Part shown: one piece after another, positions 1 through 30,630 of the stretch
Layout: every line of letters starts with the position of its first letter
How positions within the stretch are numbered: position 1 is the first letter of the stretch
Origin: Rostratula benghalensis
Lineage: Eukaryota; Chordata; Aves; Charadriiformes; Rostratulidae
Length of the DNA: 64,000 bases
Reading direction: 5' to 3'
NCBI GenBank assembly: GCA_013399305.1
Contig: VXAI01000138.1
Coordinates: forward strand, 1,150,545 to 1,214,544
The notes under the pieces: generated by a model
What the model was told of the DNA's origin: nothing
Database searches by the model: none
The model's input: only the letters and a program-made list of their open reading frames with translations
Position numbers and translations under genes: made by a program

Positions 1-212
1 AATGATGCTTTTACAGTTGTGTAAGATAATACCAGATTTTATTTACCTCCTGTGTAAAAACACTGACTGTATTTGGTTTTAGATCTGTAGTGCTTGAAGG
101 AGACTGGAAAAACTCAGCTAGTGTTTTGTACCAATCTAATGTATTTTTCCAGGGAAATGCAGAAATTTTCCTTCAAAAATGTGTTTGGTTACCTTTTCTG
201 ATTATATTCTAG

Positions 213-6149
<5,937 letters not shown>

Positions 6150-7167
6150 AACCTCCCCCCCTGTCCCAAACATGCTTCACGAATGCAGACTGCTTTATTA
6201 CCCTTGTGCAGAGCCACATTGCCACTGGCATTTGCAGCTTCCTGTCTGTTAAAAAAAAAAAAAGGAAAAAAAATATTGCGTATCATGGCACTATTTTTAA
6301 TTTAGAGCATATTAGTTTTGTGCTCTCTGTCCCATGAAATGACTAGGAAAAGTTCAATGGAGATGTTTGCTGTTAGGGCTTCTCTGTGCAACAGTGTCCA
6401 GCTCAGGCCGGGGCAGCCGTGCTTCAGGGGGGGTGAGATCTCCTCGCACCAAGCCAACTGCCAGAAAGTAAGGAGGGTCAGTAGAGGGAGGGGGGATTAT
6501 TCTCCTGAAAGGTGTTTCTCAAATTGTTGGGCAGATTTTAAGGCTGTGGTCATAATCTGCTGTATTTCTTTTCAAACGAGAGCTGCCCCTGTAATGGAGC
6601 TTCTTGAGGCTTGGGTTTGTTTTATTTTCCCCTGTTTGTTTGAATTTTCTGGGTACTGTAATTCTGGGGTCAGTCGTGAGGCATCAGCTGCTAAGAAAGC
6701 CACAGTTGGAATCTAACAGTATAATTGTTCCTGTGTCTGCTGGTTTAAGATTGCTTAGTTATGTTTTTGTCAAGTGTAAATCAAAGCTTCCCAGGTTGCT
6801 AGTTCGGGTGAGCTCCTGCAGTTGGTGTTCTGTTGCTGACTTGCTGCAACTGATTATTTTTTTTTTTTTCCCCCCCCGTGTTCTCTCTTCAGTGATAGAT
6901 AATGCCATTTCAAACTCTTCTGTTCAAAGTGGCAAGAACCAAACGTGACATTAATGCCTGTTGTTGGTGTCTGGTAGGTGGATGGGTGTAAGGATGGAGC
7001 AGCTCTCCCGCTGTCAGTCATGGTCAAGTACTTAGATGGGTGTAGAAATTAGAAGCAAACGTTTCTTTTTTTTCTTTCCCTGTGACTCTTGCTTGCTTTG
7101 TGCTCCTCAGTTGACATCTTTTTTAAAAAAAAGTCATCAGTTCAGGTGACCCTTTGTTACCAGGGGA

Positions 7168-7173
7168 AATAAA
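7168..7173 (+). terminator. candidate proximal poly(A) signal of PRKAR1A
   Basis: AATAAA about 1 kb after the stop codon. This is the motif only, so use is uncertain. Confidence 0.4.
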
Positions 7174-8444
7174 CACTGAGTATTCCTGGCCAGCGGGGGT
7201 TGCAGGGGCAGGATTGCTGCTCTGCAGATGCCGTTGCTCTTGGGGCAGAATGGGAGGCAGAAAAAGTGAATGTTTTGACTTTCCTGCAACACTCAGTTAT
7301 TTTAAGTTTTTTAAATGGGTCAATTCATAGTTTTTAAAATGCTTAAGTATAAAGGTAGTTCAAATCCAAAAGGTGCATTCTCTTTTTCCTTGCTTCTGGA
7401 ATCTACCTGACACGTATTTCATGCTCACTCTTCTTTCCAAGTTCAATATGTTGCGGAGTCTTAAATGTATCTCAGTATTTACCAGCTTTGTGTTCCATTA
7501 CTCTGTGAGCACCAATTTCCCCAAAGTTTTTACTGAATTCCACGGTTCAATAATGGTAGGCAATTTTTAAGGTTTCCTTTAAACTGTAATTTATATAAAG
7601 TAGTGTAGGTTTGTATTTGGGAGTGACAGCAAGCGGTTCTGCATTTGTTGTGCAAGTACTTCTAACCATGGAGCCCTCCTCTTGGTTCCTTTCTGAGGTG
7701 ACAGGGATTGGGGCTGGATGCCCTTTGTGTGGAATCTGAAAGAGTCTGCAAACTGGTGCAGAACAGCACTGGGGGTACCAGGTGTCGGGGTCTTTCTGAA
7801 CCTGAACCCCCAGTGACGGGGTGTAGAGGCCTGTGGTTTGGGTCCTCTGCTCAGAAGATGAGGATTTCTGCCTGAGTCCTTAAGCAGTGAGCAAATGCTA
7901 CCTTTTCTTTTTGTAGTTTTGTTTTGGTAAACTGTTTTCTGAAGTTTTGACTCTATCCAGGTTTTTTCCTTCATATGTGTTCTTTGTGTTACTTTAAAGC
8001 ACCAAAAACTGTGTAAACTAGTTAGAGCTCCACAAAAAAAGTGCACATTTTTTTATATAAGGCTTTCTAATCAAGTTTCACTACTGCATCTTTTTAGCTT
8101 GCTGTTTACTCCCTTTTGTAGTTTTACCTACAAGATTTTAAGATAAATCAGCTAAGTCTGAGTTAAATATTAATCACAGTTACAGCTTTACCTTTGTGTG
8201 CAATTTCAGTATGTTTGAAACCACAATTGGCATAGTTTTGCCTTAGCTAACATCGGGGCTTTAGAAGTAATTTTTGCTAGTCCACCTTTAGCAGATTTCT
8301 GAGGTCTATTGCCCTAGAAAGCTATAGTCAACCAGAGGACCAGTTTTGTATTGTTACCTGACTATATCAGTCTGATTTACTGTATGTGCTAATATATGAT
8401 ATTATATTCCTTTTGTTATAGATTGTCCTAATGGCAGGTAAAGC

Positions 8445-8450
8445 AATAAA
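8445..8450 (+). terminator. candidate distal poly(A) signal of PRKAR1A
   Basis: AATAAA followed about 25 bases later by a strong T-rich tract (8478-8500), the expected downstream element. It is the best candidate for the main 3' end. Confidence 0.65.
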
Positions 8451-8475
8451 ATGATTTAAATTCTTAAATGCAATC

Positions 8476-10847
8476 GGTCTCTTTTTTTTTTTTTTCTTGT
8501 CTTTTCCCCCCATCCCCGTGTGGAGTTTCCCTTTGGCCTTAGAGGGTGTTATTAATGAGGTGGTAGAAACTAAGAGGCTTTAATGGCTCAGCTCTTGTGG
8601 TACTGCTGGAGGTTTGAGTTCCAGTTTCCAGCAGAACCAGACCTTCCCCAGTGGAGCTGTGGGAGAGCTCGGTCTCACCACCCAGCCTGTGACCTTCTCT
8701 GGAGTCCTGGCTTGGGGGAGAAGTGAGAAGGTGCCTGTGTCCTGCTGAGAGTCTCAGCAGCTCCTGCTGCTTCAATTTCTGCTGGAGTTTGTTCATTCCC
8801 AGCCCGGCTGCTGCTACAGGAGCTCATCAACTTCTGTAAGTTGTCTGCTCCCGTCCCTTAATGGAAGTTTTCAACACGGGATAATTAATTGTGACTGAGC
8901 TCTGGTGGATGGAGGGTGAGGAATAGAAGAGGGGGGGTTTCCTACTGTCACAAAGTAGGGAAGAATGTGGTGACATGGAGCAGCTCAGGGTGGGTGTGTT
9001 GTGCTCCCAGCTCAGAGAGCTGTCACCCACCCCTGAACTTACACTGAAAAGCTTTCATGAAAAGGAGAATAGAAATGAGAAGAAAGTCCCTTGTAATCCC
9101 TGTTAGTGTACCAGCCATTTAAATACCCGTGGGTTTGCTTCCTTCATCCTGCACTCCCTCTCTCCCATTCCCTTGGCCATGAAAAAAAAAAAAAAGGTTA
9201 AACTTTTTTTGTGACCTGGAATGAAACCTTAAAACTTCCACTTCCAAGCTCATAACTTTACTTCTAAACTTCTCTTCTGTTGCCGTGTTCTTCCTGTTCA
9301 AACAGCCAGCAGTAACCATTCCTTCACACTCACCAAAGGAATTTTGGGTTTCTCACTTGTGGCAGATCCACAAAAGTCACCGGCAGAGGGAGATCCGGCT
9401 CCGGGAATCCGGTGTCTCAGAACAGCCGCTGCACAGCGTGAGTCAAATCCCCTTATTTCCCTCTCTTCTCTGTCCCCTGGGGCTGTGGAAAGGGACCAGC
9501 GCCGGGAGCTGGGATTGATGGAGCCTGCCCCAAACCCTGCTTTGCTGGAGGCTGCCAAGGGAAGGACGGGGTGGAATCACGCTCGGGAGAAGACTGAAGT
9601 TCAGAGTGTGTGTGTTGGGTGTGTTTGTTGTTTGGTGGGGGTGGGTGTGGGGGTTTGCTAACTGTTGTGGCTGCAGAGTACCGGAGGAATCTCTTTGCTC
9701 AGTGGAATCAGTCCAGACTTCCTCAAACATAGATGTGAATAGAACAGGCACCTGGGGGACACTCAGAATCCCGACTGCAGCCTCTCCTGTGACTCTACAG
9801 GAGGTGGGTGAATTGTACAGGTACCCTGGAGCTGAACTAAGGGTCAGTACAGTCCCCTCTGAAAAACAATAGCTGTGGCCAAGCGAGCTTTGTCCCCTCC
9901 TTGCACGGTCCAGTGTCACCGGGTTCCCTCTGGGCTGGGCAGAGCTGCAGCCCAAGAGCAGAGGAGCCAGTGGAGGGTGCAGGTTGTTGAGAACCTGTCA
10001 ACAACCCCTGCCTGGGCTGGGGCTTCTGGATTCCCCTCCGAAAGGGCTGCAGTGCTGGAGGTGGCTTTTTTGGTCAACTTGAAAGTTAGTTTAGAATAAG
10101 CGTTAGGAGATTGGCTGTGGGTTTGCTTTATTATTTTTTTTTTCCCCCTTAAGGATGATAAATTATCAACAAAGTTCTCAACTGCTTTCCCTGAGCTGCC
10201 AAAAAGCTCAGTGCTGTTGTTCTTCAACAGTTAAAGGAAAAAGCTATTAGAGAGCTTCAGTAACTGAGCTGTTCTTGACCCTGGTTGTGGGGAGGCAAAG
10301 GGAAAACTCTGCATTGAAAGAACTACAATAACTTCACCCCAGGCTTTTTTTGGTCTCCAGTTTGTAGTGCATCTCCTCAAAATGCACGGAGCTGGGGGGC
10401 CAGGGAACCATTTCTGTCTTGCAGGGGATTCTGACAACTTCAGTGGGTTTAGAGCTACGAGAGGAGGACCTGAGACAGACCTCCCCACGTTGGCAAAATG
10501 TTTCCACCAGCACTGGGGGGATTTGTACTGCTCACTTTGGGGTTTTCTCTCTCTTTAGCTCGCCAGGCAGGTCAGAGCAGAAGTGGTTTTGCTGCCCTGT
10601 TGCTGGTAAACAACAAGTGCAGGTGGAAGTGGTTGATCACTGTCTGGTGAAGGGACCGGGGGGTGATGGACCCCCCTGATGGTGAATGCTGGGCAGATGC
10701 TCTTTGGTCTCACTGCTCTGAGTCACCAGCTCCTCTGGGCTCAGGGGTGGGAACTGCCCTTGGGCAGTAAGATTGCTTTTCTCCCCAAATGCAGAGGTTT
10801 GGTTACAGAAGAGAGACTTAATGAGAGGAAAAGGGTCTTGGCATCTC
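8476..10847. other. spacer between the convergent PRKAR1A and FAM20A
   Basis: No exon, RNA gene or recognisable repeat is seen. It contains an A-run at 9181-9195 and otherwise unremarkable mixed sequence. A second FAM20A poly(A) candidate at 10127-10132 would place the downstream part of this stretch in the FAM20A 3'UTR. Confidence 0.6.
10127..10132 (-). terminator. candidate distal poly(A) signal of FAM20A
   Basis: AATAAA on the minus strand, about 1.1 kb after the FAM20A stop. Motif only. Confidence 0.35.
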
Positions 10848-10853
10848 TTTATT
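10848..10853 (-). terminator. candidate proximal poly(A) signal of FAM20A
   Basis: AATAAA on the minus strand about 370 bases after the FAM20A stop, followed by a pyrimidine-rich stretch. Plausible 3' end, not proven. Confidence 0.4.
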
Positions 10854-11225
10854 CAAGCCTCATCCCTGGGTCAAGTTTGTGCCCTTCTCTCACAAGACAG
10901 AGACCCCGTGCAGGTTGAGCAAACCAATGTCCACACGTTCCCGTCCCCTGCCCTCCCGAGGGCATGGCCAACCTCAGATCACTGCTTTTCCACCAGAGAG
11001 CTGGGATTTGGGGTGTAAAGGTCTGCTGCAGCCAGACCCCGACTTACCAACACGCTGGCCAAGCCCAGAAGCTTTGGTTGAGTACCTGGCACAGAGACCC
11101 AGTGTGATGCTGGAAGATCTTCTGAAGTTTCCCGCAGCACTTGTAGATGGAATTTACCCACTTTTAAACTTGCTGCTTGGCTTGTGGGGGTTCTCTCTGA
11201 ACTCTGAGCGTGGGCTAAGGACTGC

Positions 11226-23410
<12,185 letters not shown>

Positions 23411-24281
23411 NNNNNNNNNNNNNNNNNNNNNNNNNNNNNNNNNNNNNNNNNNNNNNNNNNNNNNNNNNNNNNNNNNNNNNNNNNNNNNNNNNNNNNNNNN
23501 NNNNNNNNNNNNNNNNNNNNNNNNNNNNNNNNNNNNNNNNNNNNNNNNNNNNNNNNNNNNNNNNNNNNNNNNNNNNNNNNNNNNNNNNNNNNNNNNNNNN
23601 NNNNNNNNNNNNNNNNNNNNNNNNNNNNNNNNNNNNNNNNNNNNNNNNNNNNNNNNNNNNNNNNNNNNNNNNNNNNNNNNNNNNNNNNNNNNNNNNNNNN
23701 NNNNNNNNNNNNNNNNNNNNNNNNNNNNNNNNNNNNNNNNNNNNNNNNNNNNNNNNNNNNNNNNNNNNNNNNNNNNNNNNNNNNNNNNNNNNNNNNNNNN
23801 NNNNNNNNNNNNNNNNNNNNNNNNNNNNNNNNNNNNNNNNNNNNNNNNNNNNNNNNNNNNNNNNNNNNNNNNNNNNNNNNNNNNNNNNNNNNNNNNNNNN
23901 NNNNNNNNNNNNNNNNNNNNNNNNNNNNNNNNNNNNNNNNNNNNNNNNNNNNNNNNNNNNNNNNNNNNNNNNNNNNNNNNNNNNNNNNNNNNNNNNNNNN
24001 NNNNNNNNNNNNNNNNNNNNNNNNNNNNNNNNNNNNNNNNNNNNNNNNNNNNNNNNNNNNNNNNNNNNNNNNNNNNNNNNNNNNNNNNNNNNNNNNNNNN
24101 NNNNNNNNNNNNNNNNNNNNNNNNNNNNNNNNNNNNNNNNNNNNNNNNNNNNNNNNNNNNNNNNNNNNNNNNNNNNNNNNNNNNNNNNNNNNNNNNNNNN
24201 NNNNNNNNNNNNNNNNNNNNNNNNNNNNNNNNNNNNNNNNNNNNNNNNNNNNNNNNNNNNNNNNNNNNNNNNNNNNNNNNN
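23411..24281. other. assembly gap (871 N) over FAM20A exon 1 and promoter
   Basis: Run of N flanked on the left by GC-rich exon 1 and the minisatellite. It probably hides the CpG-island promoter, start codon and signal anchor of FAM20A. True length is unknown. Confidence 0.95.
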
Positions 24282-27200
24282 TCTTCAGCACACGCTTCAG
24301 AGTCCACTGACTTTTTCTAGTTACTGAAAAAAAAAAAAAATATAAAAAAAAAAGTGGAGGAAACGCCGCTGTTTGGTGGGAGAGGCTCGGCTGTAGGGAT
24401 GAGTGTGGGCTGAGACCCAGCGAGCTCATCACAGCAGGAGAGCCCTGCGTGGCGTGGAGAGCCCGGCGAGGCTGAGGAGCACCAGGCCAAGGGAGGGACA
24501 TGGAGGAGATGCTTACAGCCGGTTTGGCTGTAAACAAAGGGAGCATGACTAGACTGGCCTGGCTCCGGCGCTCTGCGTAAGAGAGAACAAAAAATAAACT
24601 GCAGAAAAAAGGGAAAAGGCAATTAGGTTTTCAGGCGGCTGGAGCAGAGCTCCGTTTTGGAGGCAGCTCTGGGAAGCGTGCTGGGACCGGGGGATTTGGG
24701 CTGTGCCAAGAGGCATTGGTGGAGCTGTTGGCTGAGCGTCTGTCCCAGAGCCTGGGATGCTCCTTTTGCTGAGGAGGAGCAAGGAGATGGTCCCCTGGGC
24801 TGGCCTGGGTGGTGGCTGGAGGGTCCTGGAGCACGTCTGTCCCCTTGGTGTCTAGATTTTTGGAAGACAAATGCTAGTTCCTTCTGTTGTCTAGGAATGC
24901 CATTTCAAAGTCTCTCCAGCTTTTGATATTTGAAGAATTTGGGTCTAAGGTTTGGAAGGCTTGCTCTAAGGCTTTTTTTTTTCCCCCTTTTCCTGTAATA
25001 TCAAGTTTTATGTATTTTCCACAGTATGTCAGGAAAATCATCAGCACAAACTGCGGCTGGTGCTTCTATGGGACAGCGAGGACCGGTGGGGGCAGACGAT
25101 GTGCTCCCCACACCTCCATCCTCCTGCTGGGGGTCACCAGCTCTCCCACACCCCTGTGCCCTGGCAGGACTGAACTGGTAAAATAATTCCACGTGGGTTC
25201 TTTTATGCTCTAAGCCAGACACGAGGCATCACGAGGGGAACTTTCAGGGTGCTGTCTGTACTGGTGGGCAGGGGCTCAGCCCAGAGGCGCTGGGTTAGGG
25301 TCTGCTGGATGGGAATGGGTCCCACTGGCCTTAGCACTGATCCCCCGATAGGAAGGGAGAGAAGAAGCTTTCAGGGCATAAAATGGGAAGTAAAGAGGGG
25401 AAAAATGGTGGCCAGCTCTCTGGCCATGTTGTTTTAGGAGAGGGCAAAGGGGTGTTGTGCTGCAGTGACACACTCTGCGTGGGAACCAGTGTCAGCCTTC
25501 CACGGGCCAGGCGGCCGGGCAGCTTCCCCAAGGCAGCAGCATCATAAACCTGATAGTAAGTGACAGCCTGGGGCTAACAATAGGATTCTCCTTTTTTTTT
25601 TTTTTTTAGGAAAAAAAAAAAAGATGAGATTAACCAGCTGAAGTTAACAAACTCTGGAATTCAGCAAACCCGGATGAATCACCAGGAACAGACGCGGCTC
25701 CGTGGCCGTCAGCCCTCCAAAGGGCGCTCATTGACTCACTTTAAACTCAAAGAGCAACTTTTGACAAACACTCCATCAAAAAACTGGCTAATACTTGCTT
25801 CTCTCTTAATCCTCCCTGAGCTGTTTCCCCGTTGTTAATCTCTCCCAGAAACCATTATTAAATCTTTCCTGGTTTGCAACGCTAATTCTGAACAAATGCA
25901 TCGGGAACAAAACCTCAGCTGGGCCTGTGTGTCTCTGTTATTTGCATGCTCCGCAGGAAAATCCTTTCATTTTAATGAGAGTAATTAAAAAAAAGAAACA
26001 AAAAAATAATAAATCAATCCCATTAATCTGTAATAAATGGAAGCACTTTGGTCCTTCCCAAAGCGTTGGTGACTGCCAGCTCCTAACCCGCTGGGATGCA
26101 AATCTCCCTTTTCAGTGTTATTTAGCACATCTTGGGGATGCTCCCATAACCCCAGCGCTACCTGGGCTTTGGCAGCACGGCCACCAGCCCTGCCGTGGCC
26201 TGGGGCCCAGCTGGGAGCAGGAGGATCCTGCTGGAGCTCCTCTCCATCCCTGGGCATCTCTCCCCGCTGTGGCTCTGGGCACCGCGGGAAGGTGAGCACC
26301 GCATCCCACCCCGGGTCTCCGCAGGGCTCCCCCGAGCCGGCCAGAACGGGTGGGCACCGTTCCTAAAATTCACCTGCAAAATCTGCTTTGATAGGACACT
26401 GACAGCTAAAGCAGAGTCAAATTATCCTGTGGAATTGCCATGAGATAATTGGCCTCATTTACTATTTTAAGATGGGGAAAAAAAAAAAAAAAAGGCTCCC
26501 TCTTCCAGACAACTGCAATGGAGAGATATTCAGGCGTAGATGATGTCCCCAAACATATCATTAAAGCTTTAAATAAATGCATGATGACATCTTGTGTTAA
26601 AAAAGACTTCCTTTGTGTTTCAGATTGGAACCAGCCAGGTCATTTTCAAAGTCGTTTTTTAATAAAGAAAAGATATTCCTCTTGTTCTCCAGCCACGCAA
26701 CTTAAAATATTTGGAGAGGTAAGTATGTAATTTGAATTCTTCCTCACATTATTGATTTAAAAATCATCTTCCTTAGAGACATGTCTTACTTGCCAAAAGG
26801 TAAATGCCTCTGTCTGCTGCTTTTTGTCTTTCCTACTCTGCTGGAAATGCTACAGAACTGACCCCGTCCCACCCTGCAGATTATAATGTTTGTAAAAGGG
26901 AGAAAGAGATGACAACGATCCCTTTCTCGCTCTCTCATTAATTACAAGGATTAAATGCCAAGGCAGCTTCACAACATTAGAAAGAAAATAAAAATATGAA
27001 TTGGAGGAGCCAAGTTCTGCATTTTGCTGCTTCACTGTCACGATGTGTCTGAGCACATCATGGTGTGGGCACGCCAGAAGCACATCCCACGGCTCCCGAC
27101 CCCTTCCTGGTCCAGCTTCTCCCTTTTCCTGCACTGGAACTCCTCCCTGCCAGCAGCAGCCCCGGTTTTGGGGGGTCAGGAATGTGGTGGAGACCAGGGG

Positions 27201-30200
27201 GTGGTGGGGAAAAGGATTTGCTCTGTACATGGAGCTGCCGAAAAAAGGTGGTTCCAGTTTGTATCTCTGGTGAGGAGGGAGAAACCCCCCCAGGGAGCAA
27301 GGCAGGCTGGGGATGCACTAGCACAGGGCTGGAAAGAGAGGGGGAGCTGCAGCTGGAACCCTCCCAGGGAGAAACCAGGCTGGTCTGCAGCTCTTCTGGA
27401 AGGCAAGGTCTTTCCTCACCCTGCCCCCGTGGCTGGGGCTGGCGGGACTGTCCCTGTGTGTCCAGCTGTGTCCCCCCATCCTCCGTGGGGCTTTGGCTGC
27501 CCCTCTGTAGCTGGAGCCCTCCTCTGCCCTCCTCTCCTGCCCGTTCTCATACCCTGGCTGGGGAGCTGGGGCCGCTGGCTCAGGCTCCAGCCCGATGTGA
27601 GGTGCTCAGCGGTTGCCTCTGACCCGGGCTTTTGGCGAGGGGAGCCCTGGACAGGGCATGGATGTGCCAGCTGCTGCTCTCAGGGCTCGGGGAGATGCCC
27701 AGGGCCCTGGTGGGGTTTCATCCCCCCCTTCTCCCCTTGGCTCTCGGGGCCCAGCACCCGCTCTCAGCGTGGGCAGGGGTGCTGCTCCCCAAAAGGCATC
27801 TCCCACCCTCCCTGCCCTTGCAGGGGCTGGGGTTTATTCTCCAGGGAAGAGGGAAGGTGACAGCCCTCGCAGGTGGGGTCTCCCCTGCCCGAACCTCCCC
27901 CCAGGGCTGGGGGTTTTCACCACCAGGGTGGTGTGAAAGCCCTCCCCAGTCTCGGCTGTGCTGGTTTGGTGGGGGAAGCGCTCGCCGTGGCTCTGGGCTG
28001 TCTCACACTCCGCCTCAGCGTGTAATTAAAAATGAAATATTTGGGCTAAGTGCTTAAATTAAGAGCACATTTTTTGTTAGTTAACAATACGGAGGAAAGC
28101 CCTGGAGACCCTGATAGGGAAATTAGTGCCTCTCCACTTGCATTGGAGATGAATCTTTTGAGAGAGGAAGCCTGTTGACTCCAGAGGATTTTTGGGTACA
28201 AAAATGCAATTACACAGTGTAAAAGGAAGCGTTTAGAAACATGCAAAGTGGGAATGAGTTCTGAAGACACCTTTGCCACAGGACAGGGAAGGCAGAAGGT
28301 GAGACGTGGCCTGGGCACAACACCCCCTGATGTTTCCCAGTCCAACCTGCAGGGTCCTGGCAGTGGCTCCCGTTTCATTTTCCTCCCCACCCCGTCCACC
28401 TCTCCTGGCTGCTCTTCAGGGCTCGTCCCCTTGGCCTCAGCAAGCTCTCAGCCTCTCGGGAGGCTGGCTGGTTCCTGTCCTCCTTGGCAATTAGATTTTG
28501 TGCTGCTGAGCACAAATGAGATGAAACCACCTTCACGGTCCAAGAGGGCAGCAGTTGTTTGCTGGGGGTGTTTCTGGGCTCTCTCCTCCAACACAGCCCT
28601 GCTTTTCCCCCTTCTCCTCTGCCTTGAAGCATCTCTGAAGCTGGTGTGTGTGTGTGTGTGTGTTCAGAGAAAAGGCTGTGGCAGGTTCCCATGCTCGGCT
28701 GTCACACTGGGCCATCCTGTCCCAGGAGGGACAATACAGATGGTGACCAGGTCATGAAACCCTCGCACGGGGTCCAAGAAGGCTGTGTCTGTGCTGCACG
28801 GGTACCTGCTCCCGTCCAAAGCTGATGGACACCAACCCTTGGAGCCAAGAGAGGTGTGTGAGAAGCAGAGCTGGTGGGGGAAAGTGGCAGGGCTGCCTGT
28901 GCTCGCCGCTGCCTGCACGTCCCGTGCTGAGCCGGGTGACACAGGGCTGTTTGTCTTGGCTCTGCTGGGGTGGACTGGAAAACGGCAGTGACCTCTTAAG
29001 CAACACTGGGGTTCTTGGCCGTGCGGGCCGTGGCTCAGCTTGTGCTGAGTTTATGAGATCCGATCTCTGAGATAATAAAAACAGGAGGGTCCTCTCCAGC
29101 AGCCGGGCTCGGGCTCTGCCAGGGAGGAAGGGGAGAGCGCGTCCGTGTCACCGGAGGTTAAATGACAGCAAATCGGGTTTCTGGTCTGCAAGCGGCGCGG
29201 GGCTGTGGGCACGCATTCTTTAATCAGTTTATTTAGCTTGTTGAGTTGCTTTTATTGGTAGTTAACTGTGTAATGGTCTCAGTGGAACATCTGGTCCACG
29301 GTTTGAAAAGAATATTCTTCAACTCTTGCTGAGTGCAATTATTTTTGGATACAAGTGGAGGCTTTAGAGCCATTAAGAAGATAAAATGCAGATTGTTTGC
29401 AGGGTTTTTTTTAATTTTAATGGCTTTCAAAAAGAGGAAGTTTTTTTTTTCTTTTTTTCTTTTTTTCCTATTGTTAGCAGACGGAGCAGTGGGAAGGAAG
29501 CAGAAGGGATGGGAAGAGGCACAGACGTTCCCTTTGCCCTTGGCTGGGTCGGGCACCCAAATCCAGGGCAGAGGGTTTGAACCTCCCTCCGAAGCTGCTG
29601 GAATGTTTTCCAAGTCATGCAATAGCTCCTTTCCCCACCAGTTTCTTTCTAAAACCACTGAGGGTTGGTGTGGAGCTCCCTACAGAATGATTTAAAAGTG
29701 TGTCAGTGGATGGGATAAGGATTATTTAGAAAATAGAGAAAATTAAGGGCTTTGCGCTTTCTTCCATTGATGGGAAAATCACAGATGGATCCCAAACCTC
29801 TGGCTCCCGGCCCTGTGCCAGTCCATCCAGACCACAAAAGAAAACAGCCAATCCCCATTTTTTGGCATGGTATGCTGCGAGAGCAACTGGGACACCTTCA
29901 TCCTCAAGCTTATATATATTCTCAAAAAACCACCCCAAAAACCCAACCCAAAAAAGCAAGCATCAATTTATCAGTAGATAATAAGTTATCTCATGAGTTA
30001 AATGTGGTTAGTGCATTATGCCCCTCCACGGAGAGAGCTGGCTGACTCCTCTTTGTCTGCAAGAACAGAGCTTTCAATTATTTAGAGGAAACTATACAAT
30101 CTTGGCTGCTGTTTGCTGTTATGATTGTGCATCTTGTCCCAGGGAACACCGCAGGCAGACAGGCTGCAAAATTATGGCTGATTATTAGTAGGAAGATAGA

Positions 30201-30455
30201 GTGAAGCTGTTAAACCAGGTAAGGATGGATGCTTTTGGTTTGTCCAGGGGAGGCACGGTGCTAGGCGAGATCATGGCTTTGAGAAGGACCCTGGATGGCA
30301 TTGGAAGTGCCATGGAATTTGTCAATGGATGAAGGAAAAATCTTGGCTTTCTGTGTTTTCAGGTGGAAAGAGCTCTGCAGGGGGAGGTGGAAGAGAATGA
30401 TGGAGGAGATGGTGGCTCCTCAGCCCTTCCCTAAAAGGTTGAGAAGAAAAAGGCT
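24282..30455. other. intergenic, upstream of FAM20A
   Basis: No gene supported. Contents: an A-rich tract at 24328-24356, a T16/A12 inverted repeat at 25592-25622, an AT-rich segment at 25630-26000 with an octamer motif ATTTGCAT (25940-25947), a GC-rich stretch at about 27050-27990, an AT-rich block at 28015-28260, a GT microsatellite at 28644-28663, a small CpG cluster at 29090-29215 and a T-rich tract at 29441-29468. Confidence 0.55.
28644..28663. repeat. (GT)10 microsatellite
   Basis: Ten uninterrupted GT units. Confidence 0.95.
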
Positions 30456-30458
30456 AAA

Positions 30459-30630
30459 TAACAACAACAGCAACAATAGTAGCAGTAGTAATAATAATAT
30501 TTATAATAACAACAATAATAATTTCCCATTCTGCCAAAGGCTTGCCCTTGGAACAACGAGCAGGTGTATGAACAATTCATAGGAAAATTTAGATCACNAT
30601 TACTACTATTATCATCATCATCATCAGTGT
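30459..30630. repeat. compound trinucleotide microsatellite
   Basis: AAC/AGC/AGT/AAT units from 30459 to about 30522, then about 75 bases of unique sequence, then TTA/CTA/TCA units from 30600 to 30626. A single undetermined base sits at 30598, at the start of the second tract. Confidence 0.9.

Larger units (their letters stand above)
6150..8475 (+). other. PRKAR1A: PRKAR1A 3' untranslated region (inferred extent)
   Basis: No gene-like reading frame follows the stop. The stretch is AT-rich with short homopolymers and ends at a well-formed polyadenylation signal near 8445. An internal AATAAA at 7168-7173 could give a shorter transcript. Vertebrate PRKAR1A is known to use more than one poly(A) site. 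The extent is inferred from signals only. Confidence 0.7.

Noticed and set aside
24335..24350. TATA-like sequence near the gap
   Set aside because: It lies inside an A-rich tract and is not placed against any known transcription start.
27024..27860. 278-codon plus-strand frame in GC-rich DNA
   Set aside because: Several overlapping frames are open in the same place, as expected where GC content lowers stop frequency. No domain or splice context.
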